The notes under the pieces: generated by a model
Seen by the model: the letters and a program-made list of their open reading frames with translations, nothing else
What the model was told of the DNA's origin: nothing
Databases searched by the model: none
Position numbers and translations under genes: made by a program
Assembly (NCBI RefSeq): GCF_021538895.1
Contig: NZ_JADDRL010000043.1
Coordinates: 1-64,000 of the forward strand
Reading direction: 5' to 3'
Origin: Streptomyces olivochromogenes
GTDB lineage: Bacteria > Actinomycetota > Actinomycetes > Streptomycetales > Streptomycetaceae
DNA: 64,000 nucleotides
Part shown: positions 26,026 through 34,839 of the stretch, piece by piece
How the letters are laid out: each line of letters opens with the position of its first letter
Position numbering within the stretch: position 1 is the first letter of the stretch

Positions 26026-26832
26026 ATGACGACCAGCGTTCCGTCCGCCACCGCGCCCGGCACGAACCCGTGGCTGCGGCCCCTGACCCACAGCCCCCGG
26101 CCGCGCATGCGGCTCCTCTGCTTCCACCCGGCGGGCGCGGGCCCGAACTTCTACCGCGCCTGGGCCGCCCGGCTGCCCCAGGACGTGGAGGTCCTCGCCG
26201 TCCATCTGCCGGGCCGTGAAGGGCGCTTCGCCGAGCCACGCCTGACGGACTATCACGCGGCCGTCGCGGCGCTGTACGCCGGTGTCCGGCCCGCGCTCGG
26301 ACCGCTCCCCTACGCGTTCTTCGGCCACAGCATGGGCGCGCTGCTCGCCTACGGCGTCGCCCTGACCGCCGCCCGGCACGGCGACCCGACGCCGGAGCAG
26401 CTCCTGCTCAGCGGCTGCGCCGGGCCCGGCGGTCCGCATCCCAAGTCCGGCCGCGCGCAGTGGAGCGACGCCGACATCGTCGAGGATCTGCGCGCGATGG
26501 GCGGAACGACCGACGAGGTGCTCGCCAGCCCCGAGCTCATGGACATCCTGCTGCCGGTCCTGCGGGCCGACTACACGCTCTGCGCCGGCTTCCACGCCGC
26601 TCCGCCCACCGGGCGGCTCGACTGCCCGCTCACCGTCCTCGGCGGGGCGGACGACCGCCACACCCCGGACGACCTGGCCCGCTGGGCCGCCGTCAGCACC
26701 GGCGCCTTCGCCCATCACACCTTCCCGGGCGGGCACTTCTTCCTCACCCGCGAGTCGACCGACCCCGTGCTCTCCACCGTCACCGCCGTCCTGAGCGGGC
26801 AGCCCCCTCGACCGGAACACCGGCCGGCCTGA
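26026..26832 (+). CDS. Type II thioesterase (alpha/beta hydrolase)
   Basis: Protein of 268 residues with the type II thioesterase pattern: LLCFHPAGAGPNFYRAWA near residue 28, PGREGRFAEP near 62, nucleophile Ser in FGHSMGALLAYG near 100, Asp in LGGADDRHTP near 205 and His in FPGGHFFL near 233. Such enzymes hydrolyse stalled acyl groups from NRPS or PKS carrier domains. No NRPS or PKS gene is in the window; it is convergent with a siderophore synthetase gene. The ribosome site is weak (GAGG 12 nt before ATG). Confidence 0.88.
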   Translation: MTTSVPSATAPGTNPWLRPLTHSPRPRMRLLCFHPAGAGPNFYRAWAARLPQDVEVLAVHLPGREGRFAEPRLTDYHAAVAALYAGVRPALGPLPYAFFGHSMGALLAYGVALTAARHGDPTPEQLLLSGCAGPGGPHPKSGRAQWSDADIVEDLRAMGGTTDEVLASPELMDILLPVLRADYTLCAGFHAAPPTGRLDCPLTVLGGADDRHTPDDLARWAAVSTGAFAHHTFPGGHFFLTRESTDPVLSTVTAVLSGQPPRPEHRPA

Positions 26833-26843
26833 GACCCCTGTCG

Positions 26844-28334
26844 CTAGGCGCCGAGCAGCGGGTTCGGCAGGGGCAGGTAGCGGGCGGCGGCACCGTCCGC
26901 GCCGGTCCAGCGCAGCAGCAGGTTCGTCTTGCCGGGCAGGGTGAGCGAGGCGAGCAGGCCGGTGATCTCGGGCAAGTCGTGGCGGGCGAGTTCGCGGCGG
27001 GTGGCCGGCCAGGGGTCGAGGCCCGGGTGGTGCTCCACGAGGGCGGCGGCGATCTCGGTGAGGTGGTTGACGACCAGGCAGTACACCAGCCGCTCCCATC
27101 CGGCCGCCCGGGACACGTCCGGCAGCAGCTTGACGCCCTCCGCGTCCCTGAACAGCGCCTGCACGGGGAGGCCGGCGGCGTCCACCGCGACCAGGGTGTT
27201 CTGCAGGTGGGCCTCGACGACGACGCCGTGGTCCGCGAAGGCGGCGAGGGCCGGCGGGACGACCTGCCGCAGGTACGCCTCCCACCAGGCCGCCGGATCG
27301 GCGGTGGCGGCGAGCGGGCTGCCCTCGAAGCCCTCCGCGAGGCCCGCGGCGAGCAGCGGGGTCGCGCCGGGCAGCAGGTGGCCGCGCAGTCCGTCGCGGA
27401 CCAGGACCGCGAGTTCCTCGAAGGCGAACCGGGCCGTGCGGTAGCCGCGGTCGCTCAGCCAGGCGGCGGGGCCGTCGATACCGGCGAAGGCGCGGGTCGC
27501 GGCCGCGTCCGTGCGGCGCAGTTTCAGCAGGTCGTGGCGCCACAGCCGGCGGATGTCGTTGGTGATGCGCACATCGAGGCTGAACTTGAGGAAGAGGTCG
27601 CGCCCGGGCGCGTACAGGGTGCGGACCGCCGCCGTCGGCCAGGCCTCGTCGGCGGTCGCGCCCAGCCGGATCAGGCGGCCGTCCGCGAAGGCGGGCGCCA
27701 GGTCCCGGCCGACGAGGTCCAGCTGCCAGGGGTGGGCGGGCAGCAGCCGGTAGCCGGGCGGGGCCGTGCCGAGGGCGTCCAGCGCGGTGGGGTCGCCGTC
27801 CTCGACCACCTCGCCCTCGCGCACGCCGAGCAGCACCAGCGGGAAACGGGCGTGCGCCTCCGGGGCGTACGGCAGCCAGCCGGCGACCGGTCCGCCGCCG
27901 CGTGCCTTGGGGGCCGGGTGGTAGGGATGGCCGGTGATGAGGGACTGCTCGGACCGCAGGTACGGGTCCTCGGGTGCCGTCGTCCGGGCGCGGGCGGCGA
28001 GCAGCGCGGCGACCGCGTCCCGGCTGTCGATCATCTCGGTGGGCAGGTCGTCGTTGGACAGTCCGGTGTGCCGGCGCAGTTCGTCGGCGACCAGTTTGAC
28101 CAGCTCGGTGTGGCCGAGGGGCTGCCAGCCCCCGTCGGTGTGCAGTTCGGGCGCCACGGGCCGGCGCCCGCCGCGCACGCGCAGCAGCCGGCTGCCGCCC
28201 GGCAGCCGGTACACGCGGCGGGGTCCCGGGTCTGGGAGCGGCTCGGCGATCTCCCGCAGCAGGCAGTTGAGCAGCGGCGCGGCCGCGTACGCGTCGGCGC
28301 GCCCGGCGTCGTCGCCCGGGGGCATGAGGTCCAC
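26844..28334 (-). CDS. IucA/IucC-family siderophore synthetase (NIS synthetase)
   Basis: Protein of 496 residues of the NRPS-independent siderophore synthetase family, which adenylates a carboxylic acid and couples it to an amine or alcohol. Visible signatures: GHPYHPAPKARGG near residue 134, LPAHPWQ near 198, KFSLDVRITNDIRR near 248 and EAHLQNTLV near 368. GTG 28334 with GAAGGGAA upstream is chosen over ATG 28376, whose extra 14 residues lie in the promoter gap. It is divergent from a second family member; the two may act on opposite ends of one substrate. No decarboxylase or hydroxylase partner lies nearby. Confidence 0.9.
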   Translation of the reverse strand: MDLMPPGDDAGRADAYAAAPLLNCLLREIAEPLPDPGPRRVYRLPGGSRLLRVRGGRRPVAPELHTDGGWQPLGHTELVKLVADELRRHTGLSNDDLPTEMIDSRDAVAALLAARARTTAPEDPYLRSEQSLITGHPYHPAPKARGGGPVAGWLPYAPEAHARFPLVLLGVREGEVVEDGDPTALDALGTAPPGYRLLPAHPWQLDLVGRDLAPAFADGRLIRLGATADEAWPTAAVRTLYAPGRDLFLKFSLDVRITNDIRRLWRHDLLKLRRTDAAATRAFAGIDGPAAWLSDRGYRTARFAFEELAVLVRDGLRGHLLPGATPLLAAGLAEGFEGSPLAATADPAAWWEAYLRQVVPPALAAFADHGVVVEAHLQNTLVAVDAAGLPVQALFRDAEGVKLLPDVSRAAGWERLVYCLVVNHLTEIAAALVEHHPGLDPWPATRRELARHDLPEITGLLASLTLPGKTNLLLRWTGADGAAARYLPLPNPLLGA

Positions 28335-28398
28335 GCGTTCCCTTCGTTCTGCGTGTTCACACGGTCCGGTCACCACACGGCCCGTTCTCGATCAAGTA

Positions 28399-28416
28399 TG
28401 TCGGCCTTCACCGACA
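28399..28416. promoter_or_regulatory. Palindrome in the divergent NIS synthetase promoter gap
   Basis: TGTCGG-CCTTCA-CCGACA is a perfect 6+6 inverted repeat in the 118-bp gap between the divergent siderophore synthetase genes. It does not resemble an iron box. Possible operator; no direct evidence. Confidence 0.3.
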
Positions 28417-28452
28417 ATCGTGACGTCACACCCGTACCCGAGGAGTCCGCCC

Positions 28453-29973
28453 GTGCACCGTCCCCCCACCGTCGAGGCGCAGGTCGCCGCCGAGCTGGCT
28501 GAAACCCGGCCCGGGCTGCTGGCCGGGTACGCGGCCGAGCTGCCGGGTGCCCGGGCGGCCGTGCTGACCCGGCTGTGGCGGGCGCTCGCGCACGAGCCGC
28601 TGCCCTGGGTCACCCGGCGGGCGCGCGGGGTGAGCGGCCTCGGCCTGCGGCTGGCCGACGGCCGCACGCTGCACGGGCCGCACGCGGATCCGTACGCCAC
28701 CGACGCGTACGTCACCCTCGTCCACCTCGACGGTGTGCCGTACGACGATCCCGCACGTCTGATGACGGACCTCGCGGTACCGCACGCGGCGGACTTCGCG
28801 GCCGAACTCGGGCACAGCGCGGCGTCGTTGGCACTGTCCCGGGCCGGCCGGCCGGAACACCCGAAGGAGTGGCCGGAACAGGACTGGGAGTGGGAGCAGC
28901 GTGTGGTGGACGGGCATCCGTTCCACCCCAACTGCCGTTCCCGCCCCGGTTTCTCGGTGGCCGAGCAGCTCGCGTACGGCCCGGAGCACGGGCCGGTCGT
29001 GGAGTTGGCGACGGTCCCGGTGCCGCGGGAGGAGTGCCTGGTGACGGGGGCGTGGCCGGCGGACGGGGGGCGGCTGCTGATCCCGGTGCACCCCTGGCAG
29101 GCGGCGCACGTCCTCAAGGTCCGCGGTGCGGGTGTCCGGGCCGCGCACCCGCTGATGTCCCTGCGGACCCTCGCCCTGCCCGACGGACCGCATGTGAAGA
29201 CCGCGCTCAGCACGCGGCTGACCTCCTCGGTGCGGGACATCTCGGAGTACTCGATCGGGGCGTCCGCGATCCTCTCGTCCTTCGCGGAGGACCTGGCGGC
29301 CCGCACCGACGGGCTGCTGCACGTGACGCGCACGCTGGGCGCGGTGACGGCCCATTCCCCGGACCTGGCGGCCGTACTGCGCGAATCACCGGCGCAGTAC
29401 GCGGCGCCCGGCGAGCACGTCCTGCCGGTGGCCGCCCTGGCCACCACGGACCTGCCGGACTCCCCCGCCTGGCTGGCCGGCTTCACCCGCCTCGCCCTCA
29501 CGGTGGGCCTGCGCCTGCTCGAACTGGGCGTGGCCCTGGAGGCACACGGCCAGAACCTCCTGGTGGTGCTGTCCGCGACCGGCGACCCGCTGCGCCTGGT
29601 CTACCGCGACCTCGCCGACATCCGCATCAGCCCCGCCCGCCTCACCCGCCACGGCATCACCCCGCCGGACCTGACCGGCCGTCTGGTCACGGACGACGAA
29701 AACACCCTGCGCCGCAAGCTGTTCGGATCCCTGGTGGCGGGCGCGCTGGCGGGCACGGCGGGCTCGGGCATCGCGCTCCGCGGCGCTCTGGAGGCCGCCG
29801 TAGGGGACCTGCCGCGCACCCCCGATCTGACGGCGCTGTGCACGGATCCGCTGCCCGCGAAGGCGCTGACGCTGATGCGGCTGTCCCCCGGGACGCCCGG
29901 TGACCAATGGTTCGCCCTGCCTCATCCCCTGCGTTGGGACCCCGTTTTGGAGCACGACACGTCTGATCAATAG
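28453..29973 (+). CDS. IucA/IucC-family siderophore synthetase, second copy
   Basis: Protein of 506 residues, paralogous to the divergent synthetase. Signatures: DGHPFHPNCRSRPGFS near residue 154, IPVHPWQAAHV near 214, KTALSTRLTSSVRDIS near 250 and LEAHGQNLLVVL near 360. GTG 28453 has AGGAG 7 nt upstream; the long open frame before it is antisense to the neighbouring gene. Probably makes a citrate- or succinate-based siderophore with its neighbour, but the rest of the pathway is not in the window. Confidence 0.9.
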   Translation: MHRPPTVEAQVAAELAETRPGLLAGYAAELPGARAAVLTRLWRALAHEPLPWVTRRARGVSGLGLRLADGRTLHGPHADPYATDAYVTLVHLDGVPYDDPARLMTDLAVPHAADFAAELGHSAASLALSRAGRPEHPKEWPEQDWEWEQRVVDGHPFHPNCRSRPGFSVAEQLAYGPEHGPVVELATVPVPREECLVTGAWPADGGRLLIPVHPWQAAHVLKVRGAGVRAAHPLMSLRTLALPDGPHVKTALSTRLTSSVRDISEYSIGASAILSSFAEDLAARTDGLLHVTRTLGAVTAHSPDLAAVLRESPAQYAAPGEHVLPVAALATTDLPDSPAWLAGFTRLALTVGLRLLELGVALEAHGQNLLVVLSATGDPLRLVYRDLADIRISPARLTRHGITPPDLTGRLVTDDENTLRRKLFGSLVAGALAGTAGSGIALRGALEAAVGDLPRTPDLTALCTDPLPAKALTLMRLSPGTPGDQWFALPHPLRWDPVLEHDTSDQ

Positions 29974-29982
29974 GATCCGCCG

Positions 29983-31245
29983 ATGATCAGAACACAACGG
30001 CTCGCGGCGGGCGTCTGCGCCCTGCTCGCCGCCCTGGCGGCCGGGATCGCGTCTCCCGCCCCGGCGGCCGCCGACGAGACGGACCAGGCCGCTCCCAAAG
30101 TGGAACTCGTGCTCGACGTCAGCGGTTCCATGCGGGCGCGGGACATAGACGGCGGGTCGCGGATGGCCGCGGCGAAGCAGGCGTTCAACGAGGTGCTCGA
30201 CGCGACGCCCGAGGAGGTCCAGCTCGGCATCCGGACCCTGGGTGCCAACTACCGTGGCAACGACCGGAAGACGGGCTGCAAGGACACCGCGCAGCTGTAC
30301 CCGGTCGGTCCGCTGGACCGGACCGAGGCCAAGACGGCGGTGGCGACGCTCGCGCCGACCGGCTGGACGCCGATCGGCCCCGCGCTGCAGGCGGCGGCCG
30401 GCGATCTCAACGGCGGTGACGGCAGCCGCCGTATCGTCCTGATCAGCGACGGCGAGGACACCTGCCAGCCGCTGGACCCGTGCGAGGTGGCCCGGGAGAT
30501 CGCCGCCAAGGGGATCGGGCTGACCATCGACACGCTCGGCCTGGTGCCGGACGCCAAGACCCGTGACCAGCTCAGCTGCATCGCGGACGCGACCGGCGGC
30601 ACCTACACGGACGTGCGGCACAAGGAGGAACTCAGCGACCGGGTGGGGCAGTTGGTCGACCGGGCCGCCGATCCGGTGGTGACGCCGGTGGCGACCGAGG
30701 GCGCGACCGAGTGCGCCAAGGCGCCCGCGCTGAAGTCCGGGCTGTACACGGACCGCGAGGAGTTCGGGCAGCAGCGCTGGTACAAGGTGGACGTCGAGCC
30801 CGGCCAGGAGCTGCGCGCCTCGGTGAGCGTCGCGGACGACCGGACGGTCAACCCCGACCACGGCGTGCTGCTGCGGGCGGTCACGGAGCGCGGCCGGGAG
30901 ATCGTGCGCGGCGAGGCCGCGGGCACGGGCCGTACGGACATGATCTCGACCGGTCTGCGCTACCCGAAGCCGGAGAGCGACGACGACACGGCGACCGCCG
31001 AGTCGGTGTGCCTCCAGGTGACCAACTCCTTCTCGCCGGCCGCCGGTGTGAAGACCACGCCGGGTCTGCCGCTGGAGCTGACCGTGGACGTGGTGGACGG
31101 GCCGAGCAAGGCGAGCGACGTGGCCGCCTTCGGCCTCGGGCGCGGCTGGTGGCTGCTCGGCGCGCTCGTGCTGACCGGCTTCGTCGCGGGTCTGTTGTGG
31201 GGCTGGCTGTCGCGCTGGCGGTTCGCGGTCTGGAGGACCAACTGA
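29983..31245 (+). CDS. Secreted, membrane-anchored von Willebrand factor A domain protein
   Basis: Protein of 420 residues. A signal peptide (about 1-30, ending PAAAADE) is followed by a vWA domain (about 38-215) with the metal-binding MIDAS motif DVSGSM near 46, TGWTP near 126 and SDGEDTC near 150. The C-terminal half is a beta-rich domain and ends in one transmembrane segment (about 388-410) with a short positive tail. It should display a metal-dependent binding domain outside the cell. Its stop overlaps the start of the next gene (TGATG), so the two are coupled. Confidence 0.88.
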   Translation: MIRTQRLAAGVCALLAALAAGIASPAPAAADETDQAAPKVELVLDVSGSMRARDIDGGSRMAAAKQAFNEVLDATPEEVQLGIRTLGANYRGNDRKTGCKDTAQLYPVGPLDRTEAKTAVATLAPTGWTPIGPALQAAAGDLNGGDGSRRIVLISDGEDTCQPLDPCEVAREIAAKGIGLTIDTLGLVPDAKTRDQLSCIADATGGTYTDVRHKEELSDRVGQLVDRAADPVVTPVATEGATECAKAPALKSGLYTDREEFGQQRWYKVDVEPGQELRASVSVADDRTVNPDHGVLLRAVTERGREIVRGEAAGTGRTDMISTGLRYPKPESDDDTATAESVCLQVTNSFSPAAGVKTTPGLPLELTVDVVDGPSKASDVAAFGLGRGWWLLGALVLTGFVAGLLWGWLSRWRFAVWRTN

Positions 31246-32063
31246 TGCGCATCACACGTGTACTGAGCGCCGCGCTGCTGACGCTCGGCCTGGCCGCGGG
31301 GCCGGCCGTCGCGGACTCCACCCCCACGGCGTCCTCGTCGAGCTCCTCGGACGACAGCAAGGCGCCCACCCAGGCGGGCACGTCGTTCCGTACGGCGACG
31401 GAGCTCGACCAGGGGCAGCGGGCCACCGCCAACGGCTCCACCGGTGACTACCTGTACTGGTCGTTCCCGGCCGACGCCGGGCAGCGCCCGAACGTCAGGG
31501 CGACGGTGAAGCTGCCCGGCACGCACACCGCCGAGACGTGGCAGATCGACGTGTACGACGGTCTGCGCCGCCGCCAGTCCTGCCAGTACGGCAGCCAGAC
31601 CCGCACCGCCGCCGAGGGCGCGGCCTCCGTCGAGCTGGCCTGCGTCCTGCGCACGGTGCGCGCCTGGTCGGAGCCGTGGGCCAACGACCCGCTGCCGGGC
31701 ACGTACTACATCCGCCTGACGGTGGCGAACCTCGGCTCCGCCGACCTCGGCAAGCCGGTCAATGCCGAAGTGCGCGTCGACTCCAAGGACATGGGCGGCG
31801 CCGCCGCGGTGGACGGCTCCCTGGCCAAGCCGCTGGTCCCCGGGATCGCGGTCACGTCCGCGTCCTCCGACGAGGACAAGGACTCGGCGAAGTCGGCCGT
31901 GCTGTCCAGCATCGAGCCGGACGACGGCTGGTCCTCCGGCTGGTGGACCGACCGCTGGGTGTGGACGGCGGTGGGCGGCCTGCTCGCCGCGCTCGCCGGC
32001 ATCGGCGGGTACGCGCTGACGCGCGGCACGGGACGGCCGTCCCGGGTGCCGCCGGGCGTCTGA
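31245..32063 (+). CDS. Secreted, membrane-anchored companion of the vWA protein
   Basis: Protein of 272 residues with a signal peptide (about 1-24), a Ser/Thr-rich segment (about 25-45), a beta-rich domain (about 45-185) that resembles the non-vWA part of its neighbour (GQRATANGSTGDYLYWSFPA) and a C-terminal transmembrane segment (about 238-258). ATG 31245 overlaps the upstream stop, which fixes the start. No enzyme motif. Probably a surface complex with the vWA protein. Confidence 0.8.
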   Translation: MRITRVLSAALLTLGLAAGPAVADSTPTASSSSSSDDSKAPTQAGTSFRTATELDQGQRATANGSTGDYLYWSFPADAGQRPNVRATVKLPGTHTAETWQIDVYDGLRRRQSCQYGSQTRTAAEGAASVELACVLRTVRAWSEPWANDPLPGTYYIRLTVANLGSADLGKPVNAEVRVDSKDMGGAAAVDGSLAKPLVPGIAVTSASSDEDKDSAKSAVLSSIEPDDGWSSGWWTDRWVWTAVGGLLAALAGIGGYALTRGTGRPSRVPPGV

Positions 32064-32076
32064 GCCCCCGTTCCCC

Positions 32077-32108
32077 GAAGGCCCGCCGTGCCCGCACGGC
32101 GGGCCTTC
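32077..32108. terminator. Terminator after the vWA pair
   Basis: GAAGGCCCGCCGTGC pairs perfectly with GCACGGCGGGCCTTC, a 15-bp stem with a 2-nt loop, 13 bp after the stop of the second gene. Strong intrinsic-terminator-like hairpin. Confidence 0.85.
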
Positions 32109-32197
32109 ACCTTTCATGGCGGGCCCTTCGCCCTCCCCGGCAGGCCCTCCGCCTCGCACAACTCGGCTTCGGGCGCCCCTCCCTCAGGGGCTCGGCC

Positions 32198-32824
32198 TCA
32201 CGTCTCCCGAAGGGCCTTGGCCAGGGTGCCGTCGCCGGTCACGGTGATCCGCCCGTCCCGCACCGCGTCCGGCAGGGCCAGCTCGCCGCGGCTGATGGCG
32301 GTACCCGTGGCGGTGTCCAGGACGAGTCGCGCGTCGGGCTCGGCGGGGGCGGGCCCGTCCCCGAACACCGGCCCGTCCTCGGCGCCGACGAACAGATGGA
32401 AGTCCCCTTCGTCCAGCCGGACTTCGACCACCCCGTCCCCGGTGAGCGCCCGCAGCAGCGGCAGCGCGAACCAGTGTGCCCGGACGGCGTCGGTGGGCCG
32501 CCGCTCGCCCAGTTCGGCCTGCCCCCACTCCCCCAGCGCCTGCAGCACGGGCAGCAACTCCCGCCCGCGCCCGGTGAGTTCGTACACGAAGGCCGCACCC
32601 GGCGGAGGGAGCCGCCGTCGCGTCGCGAGCCCGTCCCGCTCCATGTCCTTCAGCCGCGAGGCGAGTACGTCCGTGCTGACCCCCGGCAGGTCCGCGTGCA
32701 GGTCCGTGTAGCGGCGGGGCCCCGCGAGCAGTTCCCGGACGATCAGCAGGGTCCAGCGGTCACCGACGAGGTCGAGGGCGCGGGCGGCGGAGCAGTACTG
32801 GTCGTAGCTTCGGCGAGGTGGCAT
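32198..32824 (-). CDS. HxlR-family regulator with C-terminal sterol-carrier (SCP2-like) domain
   Basis: Protein of 208 residues. The HxlR winged helix-turn-helix fills residues 1-100 (CSAARALDLVGDRWTLLIVREL, RLKDMERDGLATRRRLPPP). The C-terminal part (about 125-208) ends in the SCP2-like pattern PDAVRDGRITVTGDGTLAKALRE, which may bind a lipid or small ligand. It is divergent from an aminotransferase gene, and two palindromes lie between them. Confidence 0.88.
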   Translation of the reverse strand: MPPRRSYDQYCSAARALDLVGDRWTLLIVRELLAGPRRYTDLHADLPGVSTDVLASRLKDMERDGLATRRRLPPPGAAFVYELTGRGRELLPVLQALGEWGQAELGERRPTDAVRAHWFALPLLRALTGDGVVEVRLDEGDFHLFVGAEDGPVFGDGPAPAEPDARLVLDTATGTAISRGELALPDAVRDGRITVTGDGTLAKALRET

Positions 32825-32846
32825 GCGACGCAGTCTAGACGTGTCG

Positions 32847-32882
32847 TTGGACTTTCCAAGCGCACACTTGGTAAAACCAAGT
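32847..32882. promoter_or_regulatory. Predicted HxlR operators in the regulator-aminotransferase gap
   Basis: TTGGA-CTT-TCCAA at 32847-32859 and ACTTGGTAAAACCAAGT at 32866-32882 are perfect inverted repeats sharing the TTGG/CCAA arms. Their centres are 21 bp apart, so bound dimers would lie on one face of the helix. They sit between the HxlR gene and the divergent aminotransferase gene. Confidence 0.6.
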
Positions 32883-32911
32883 AACACCAGATACCGGAGG
32901 GGAAGCGGCGC

Positions 32912-34120
32912 ATGGAGTTCCGGCAGTCGAACAAGCTCAGCGAGGTCTGCTACGAGATCCGCGGCCCGGTGATCGAGCACGCCAACGCGCTGGAGGAGGC
33001 GGGCCACAGCGTGCTGCGCCTGAACACCGGCAACCCCGCTCTCTTCGGCTTCGAGGCGCCGGAGGAGATCCTCCAGGACATGATCCGGATGCTGCCGCAG
33101 GCGCACGGGTACACCGACTCGCGCGGCATCCTCTCCGCCCGCCGGGCGGTCGCCCAGCGCTACCAGAGCCTGGGCCTGGAGGTCGGCGTCGACGACGTGT
33201 TCCTCGGCAACGGCGTCTCGGAGCTGGTGTCGATGGCCGTCCAGGCGCTGGTGGAGGACGGCGACGAAATCCTCATCCCCGCGCCGGACTTCCCGCTCTG
33301 GACGGCGGTGACCACCCTCGCGGGCGGCAAGGCGGTCCACTACCTGTGCGACGAACAGGCCGACTGGTACCCGGACCTGGAGGACATGGCCTCGAAGATC
33401 ACGGACCGCACGAAGGCCGTGGTCATCATCAACCCCAACAACCCCACGGGCGCGGTCTACCCGAAGGAGATCGTCGAGGGCATCCTCGACCTGGCCAGGC
33501 GCCACGGTCTGATGGTCTTCGCCGACGAGATCTACGACCAGATCCTGTACGACGACGCCGTCCACCACTCGGCCGCCGCCCTCGCCCCCGACCTGGTCGT
33601 CCTCACCTTCTGCGGTCTCTCGAAGACCTACCGGGTGGCGGGCTTCCGCTCCGGCTGGCTGGTGGTCACCGGCCCGAAGCAGCACGCGAAGGACTACCTG
33701 GAGGGCCTGACCATGCTGGCCTCCATGCGCCTGTGCGCCAACGCGCCCGCCCAGTACGCCATCCAGGCGGCGCTCGGCGGCCGCCAGTCCATCCGCGACC
33801 TCACCACGCCGGGCGGCCGCCTCCACGAACAGCGCAACGTGGCCTGGGAGAAGCTCAACGAGATCCCGGGCGTGTCGTGTGTGCAGCCGAAGGGCGCGCT
33901 GTACGCGTTCCCGCGCATCGACCCCAAGGTGCACCCGATCCACGACGACGAGAAGTTCGTCCTCGACCTGCTGCTGCGCGAGAAGATCCAGGTGGTCCAG
34001 GGCACGGGCTTCAACTGGCCGACGCCGGACCACTTCCGCATCCTCACCCTCCCCCACGCGGACGATCTGGAGGCGGCCATCGGACGGATCGGACGCTTCC
34101 TGAGCGGGTACCGGCAGTAG
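32912..34120 (+). CDS. PLP-dependent class I/II aminotransferase (AlaA-like)
   Basis: Protein of 402 residues. Aminotransferase signatures: NTGNPALFGFEAP near residue 38, NPNNPTGAVYPKEIV near 173, DEIYDQILYD near 208, and the PLP-binding Lys in GLSKTYRVAGFRSGW near 236, with the substrate-carboxylate Arg near 375 (FRILTLPH). The family includes glutamate-pyruvate transaminases. ATG 32912 follows GGAGGGGAAG. Control by the divergent HxlR regulator is likely from the paired operators. Confidence 0.93.
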   Translation: MEFRQSNKLSEVCYEIRGPVIEHANALEEAGHSVLRLNTGNPALFGFEAPEEILQDMIRMLPQAHGYTDSRGILSARRAVAQRYQSLGLEVGVDDVFLGNGVSELVSMAVQALVEDGDEILIPAPDFPLWTAVTTLAGGKAVHYLCDEQADWYPDLEDMASKITDRTKAVVIINPNNPTGAVYPKEIVEGILDLARRHGLMVFADEIYDQILYDDAVHHSAAALAPDLVVLTFCGLSKTYRVAGFRSGWLVVTGPKQHAKDYLEGLTMLASMRLCANAPAQYAIQAALGGRQSIRDLTTPGGRLHEQRNVAWEKLNEIPGVSCVQPKGALYAFPRIDPKVHPIHDDEKFVLDLLLREKIQVVQGTGFNWPTPDHFRILTLPHADDLEAAIGRIGRFLSGYRQ

Positions 34121-34141
34121 CGGCCTCCTAGTCTGTGGCTC

Positions 34142-34741
34142 ATGAGTGATCTCCTGCTCGTCCGGCACGGCGAGACCGAGTGGTCGAAGTCCGGGCGGCA
34201 CACCGGCTGGACGGACCTTCCCCTCACCGAGCGCGGGCGGGAGGAGGCGCGCCGGCTCGAACCGCTGATCCGGTCCGAGCGGATCGGGGCCGCGTTCGTC
34301 AGCCCGTTGCATCGGGCGCGGGAGACTGCCGAGCTCATCGGGGTGCGCGACGCGCGCGTCGACGGCGACCTGCGGGAGTGGGACTACGGCGGCTACGAGG
34401 GCGTGACGACCCCCGAGATCCAGCGCACCCGGCCCGGCTGGTTCCTGTTCACGGACGGGGTCGCGCCGGGGCCCGCAGAGCATCCCGGCGAGACACCGGA
34501 GCAGGTCGGCGAGCGCGCCGACCGGGTGCTGGCCGAGGTGGACGCCGCGATGGCCGACGCCGACGGCGACGTCCTGCTGGTCGCGCACGGGCATTTCCTG
34601 CGGGTCCTCACGGCGCGCCGGCTCGGACTGCCCCCGTCGCACGGGGCCCTGTTCCAGCTGGCCACGGGAACCCTGTGCCGCCTCGGCACGGAACACGAGC
34701 GGCCGGTGATCGTGGAGTGGAACACCCGGCCCACCGGATAG
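34142..34741 (+). CDS. Histidine phosphatase family protein
   Basis: Protein of 199 residues of the phosphoglycerate-mutase-like superfamily. The catalytic RHGE is in LLVRHGETEW (residues 5-14), followed by GWTDLPLTERG, the second Arg in SPLHRARETAELIG near 57, Glu in LREWDYGGYEG near 80 and the second His in VLLVAHGHFLRVL near 145. Substrate unknown; it lies 21 bp downstream of the aminotransferase gene and may be co-transcribed. Confidence 0.92.
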   Translation: MSDLLLVRHGETEWSKSGRHTGWTDLPLTERGREEARRLEPLIRSERIGAAFVSPLHRARETAELIGVRDARVDGDLREWDYGGYEGVTTPEIQRTRPGWFLFTDGVAPGPAEHPGETPEQVGERADRVLAEVDAAMADADGDVLLVAHGHFLRVLTARRLGLPPSHGALFQLATGTLCRLGTEHERPVIVEWNTRPTG

Positions 34742-34839
34742 GAGGGTTTCCGGCGGTCGGACCCGGGGCGTTGTCAGAGTCGGGTCGTACTCTTCGAATG
34801 GGCCCGCCGACAGGGCCGATCACCGGGGAGGAGCACGCC

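Noticed and set aside
28335..28376. ATG 28376 as start of the first siderophore synthetase.
   Set aside because: The extra 14 residues lie in the divergent promoter gap, while GTG 28334 has GAAGGGAA at the right distance.
28335..28452. Iron box (DmdR/Fur-type) in the divergent siderophore synthetase promoter.
   Set aside because: No TTAGGTTAGGCT-like sequence is present; only the palindrome TGTCGG-N6-CCGACA was found.
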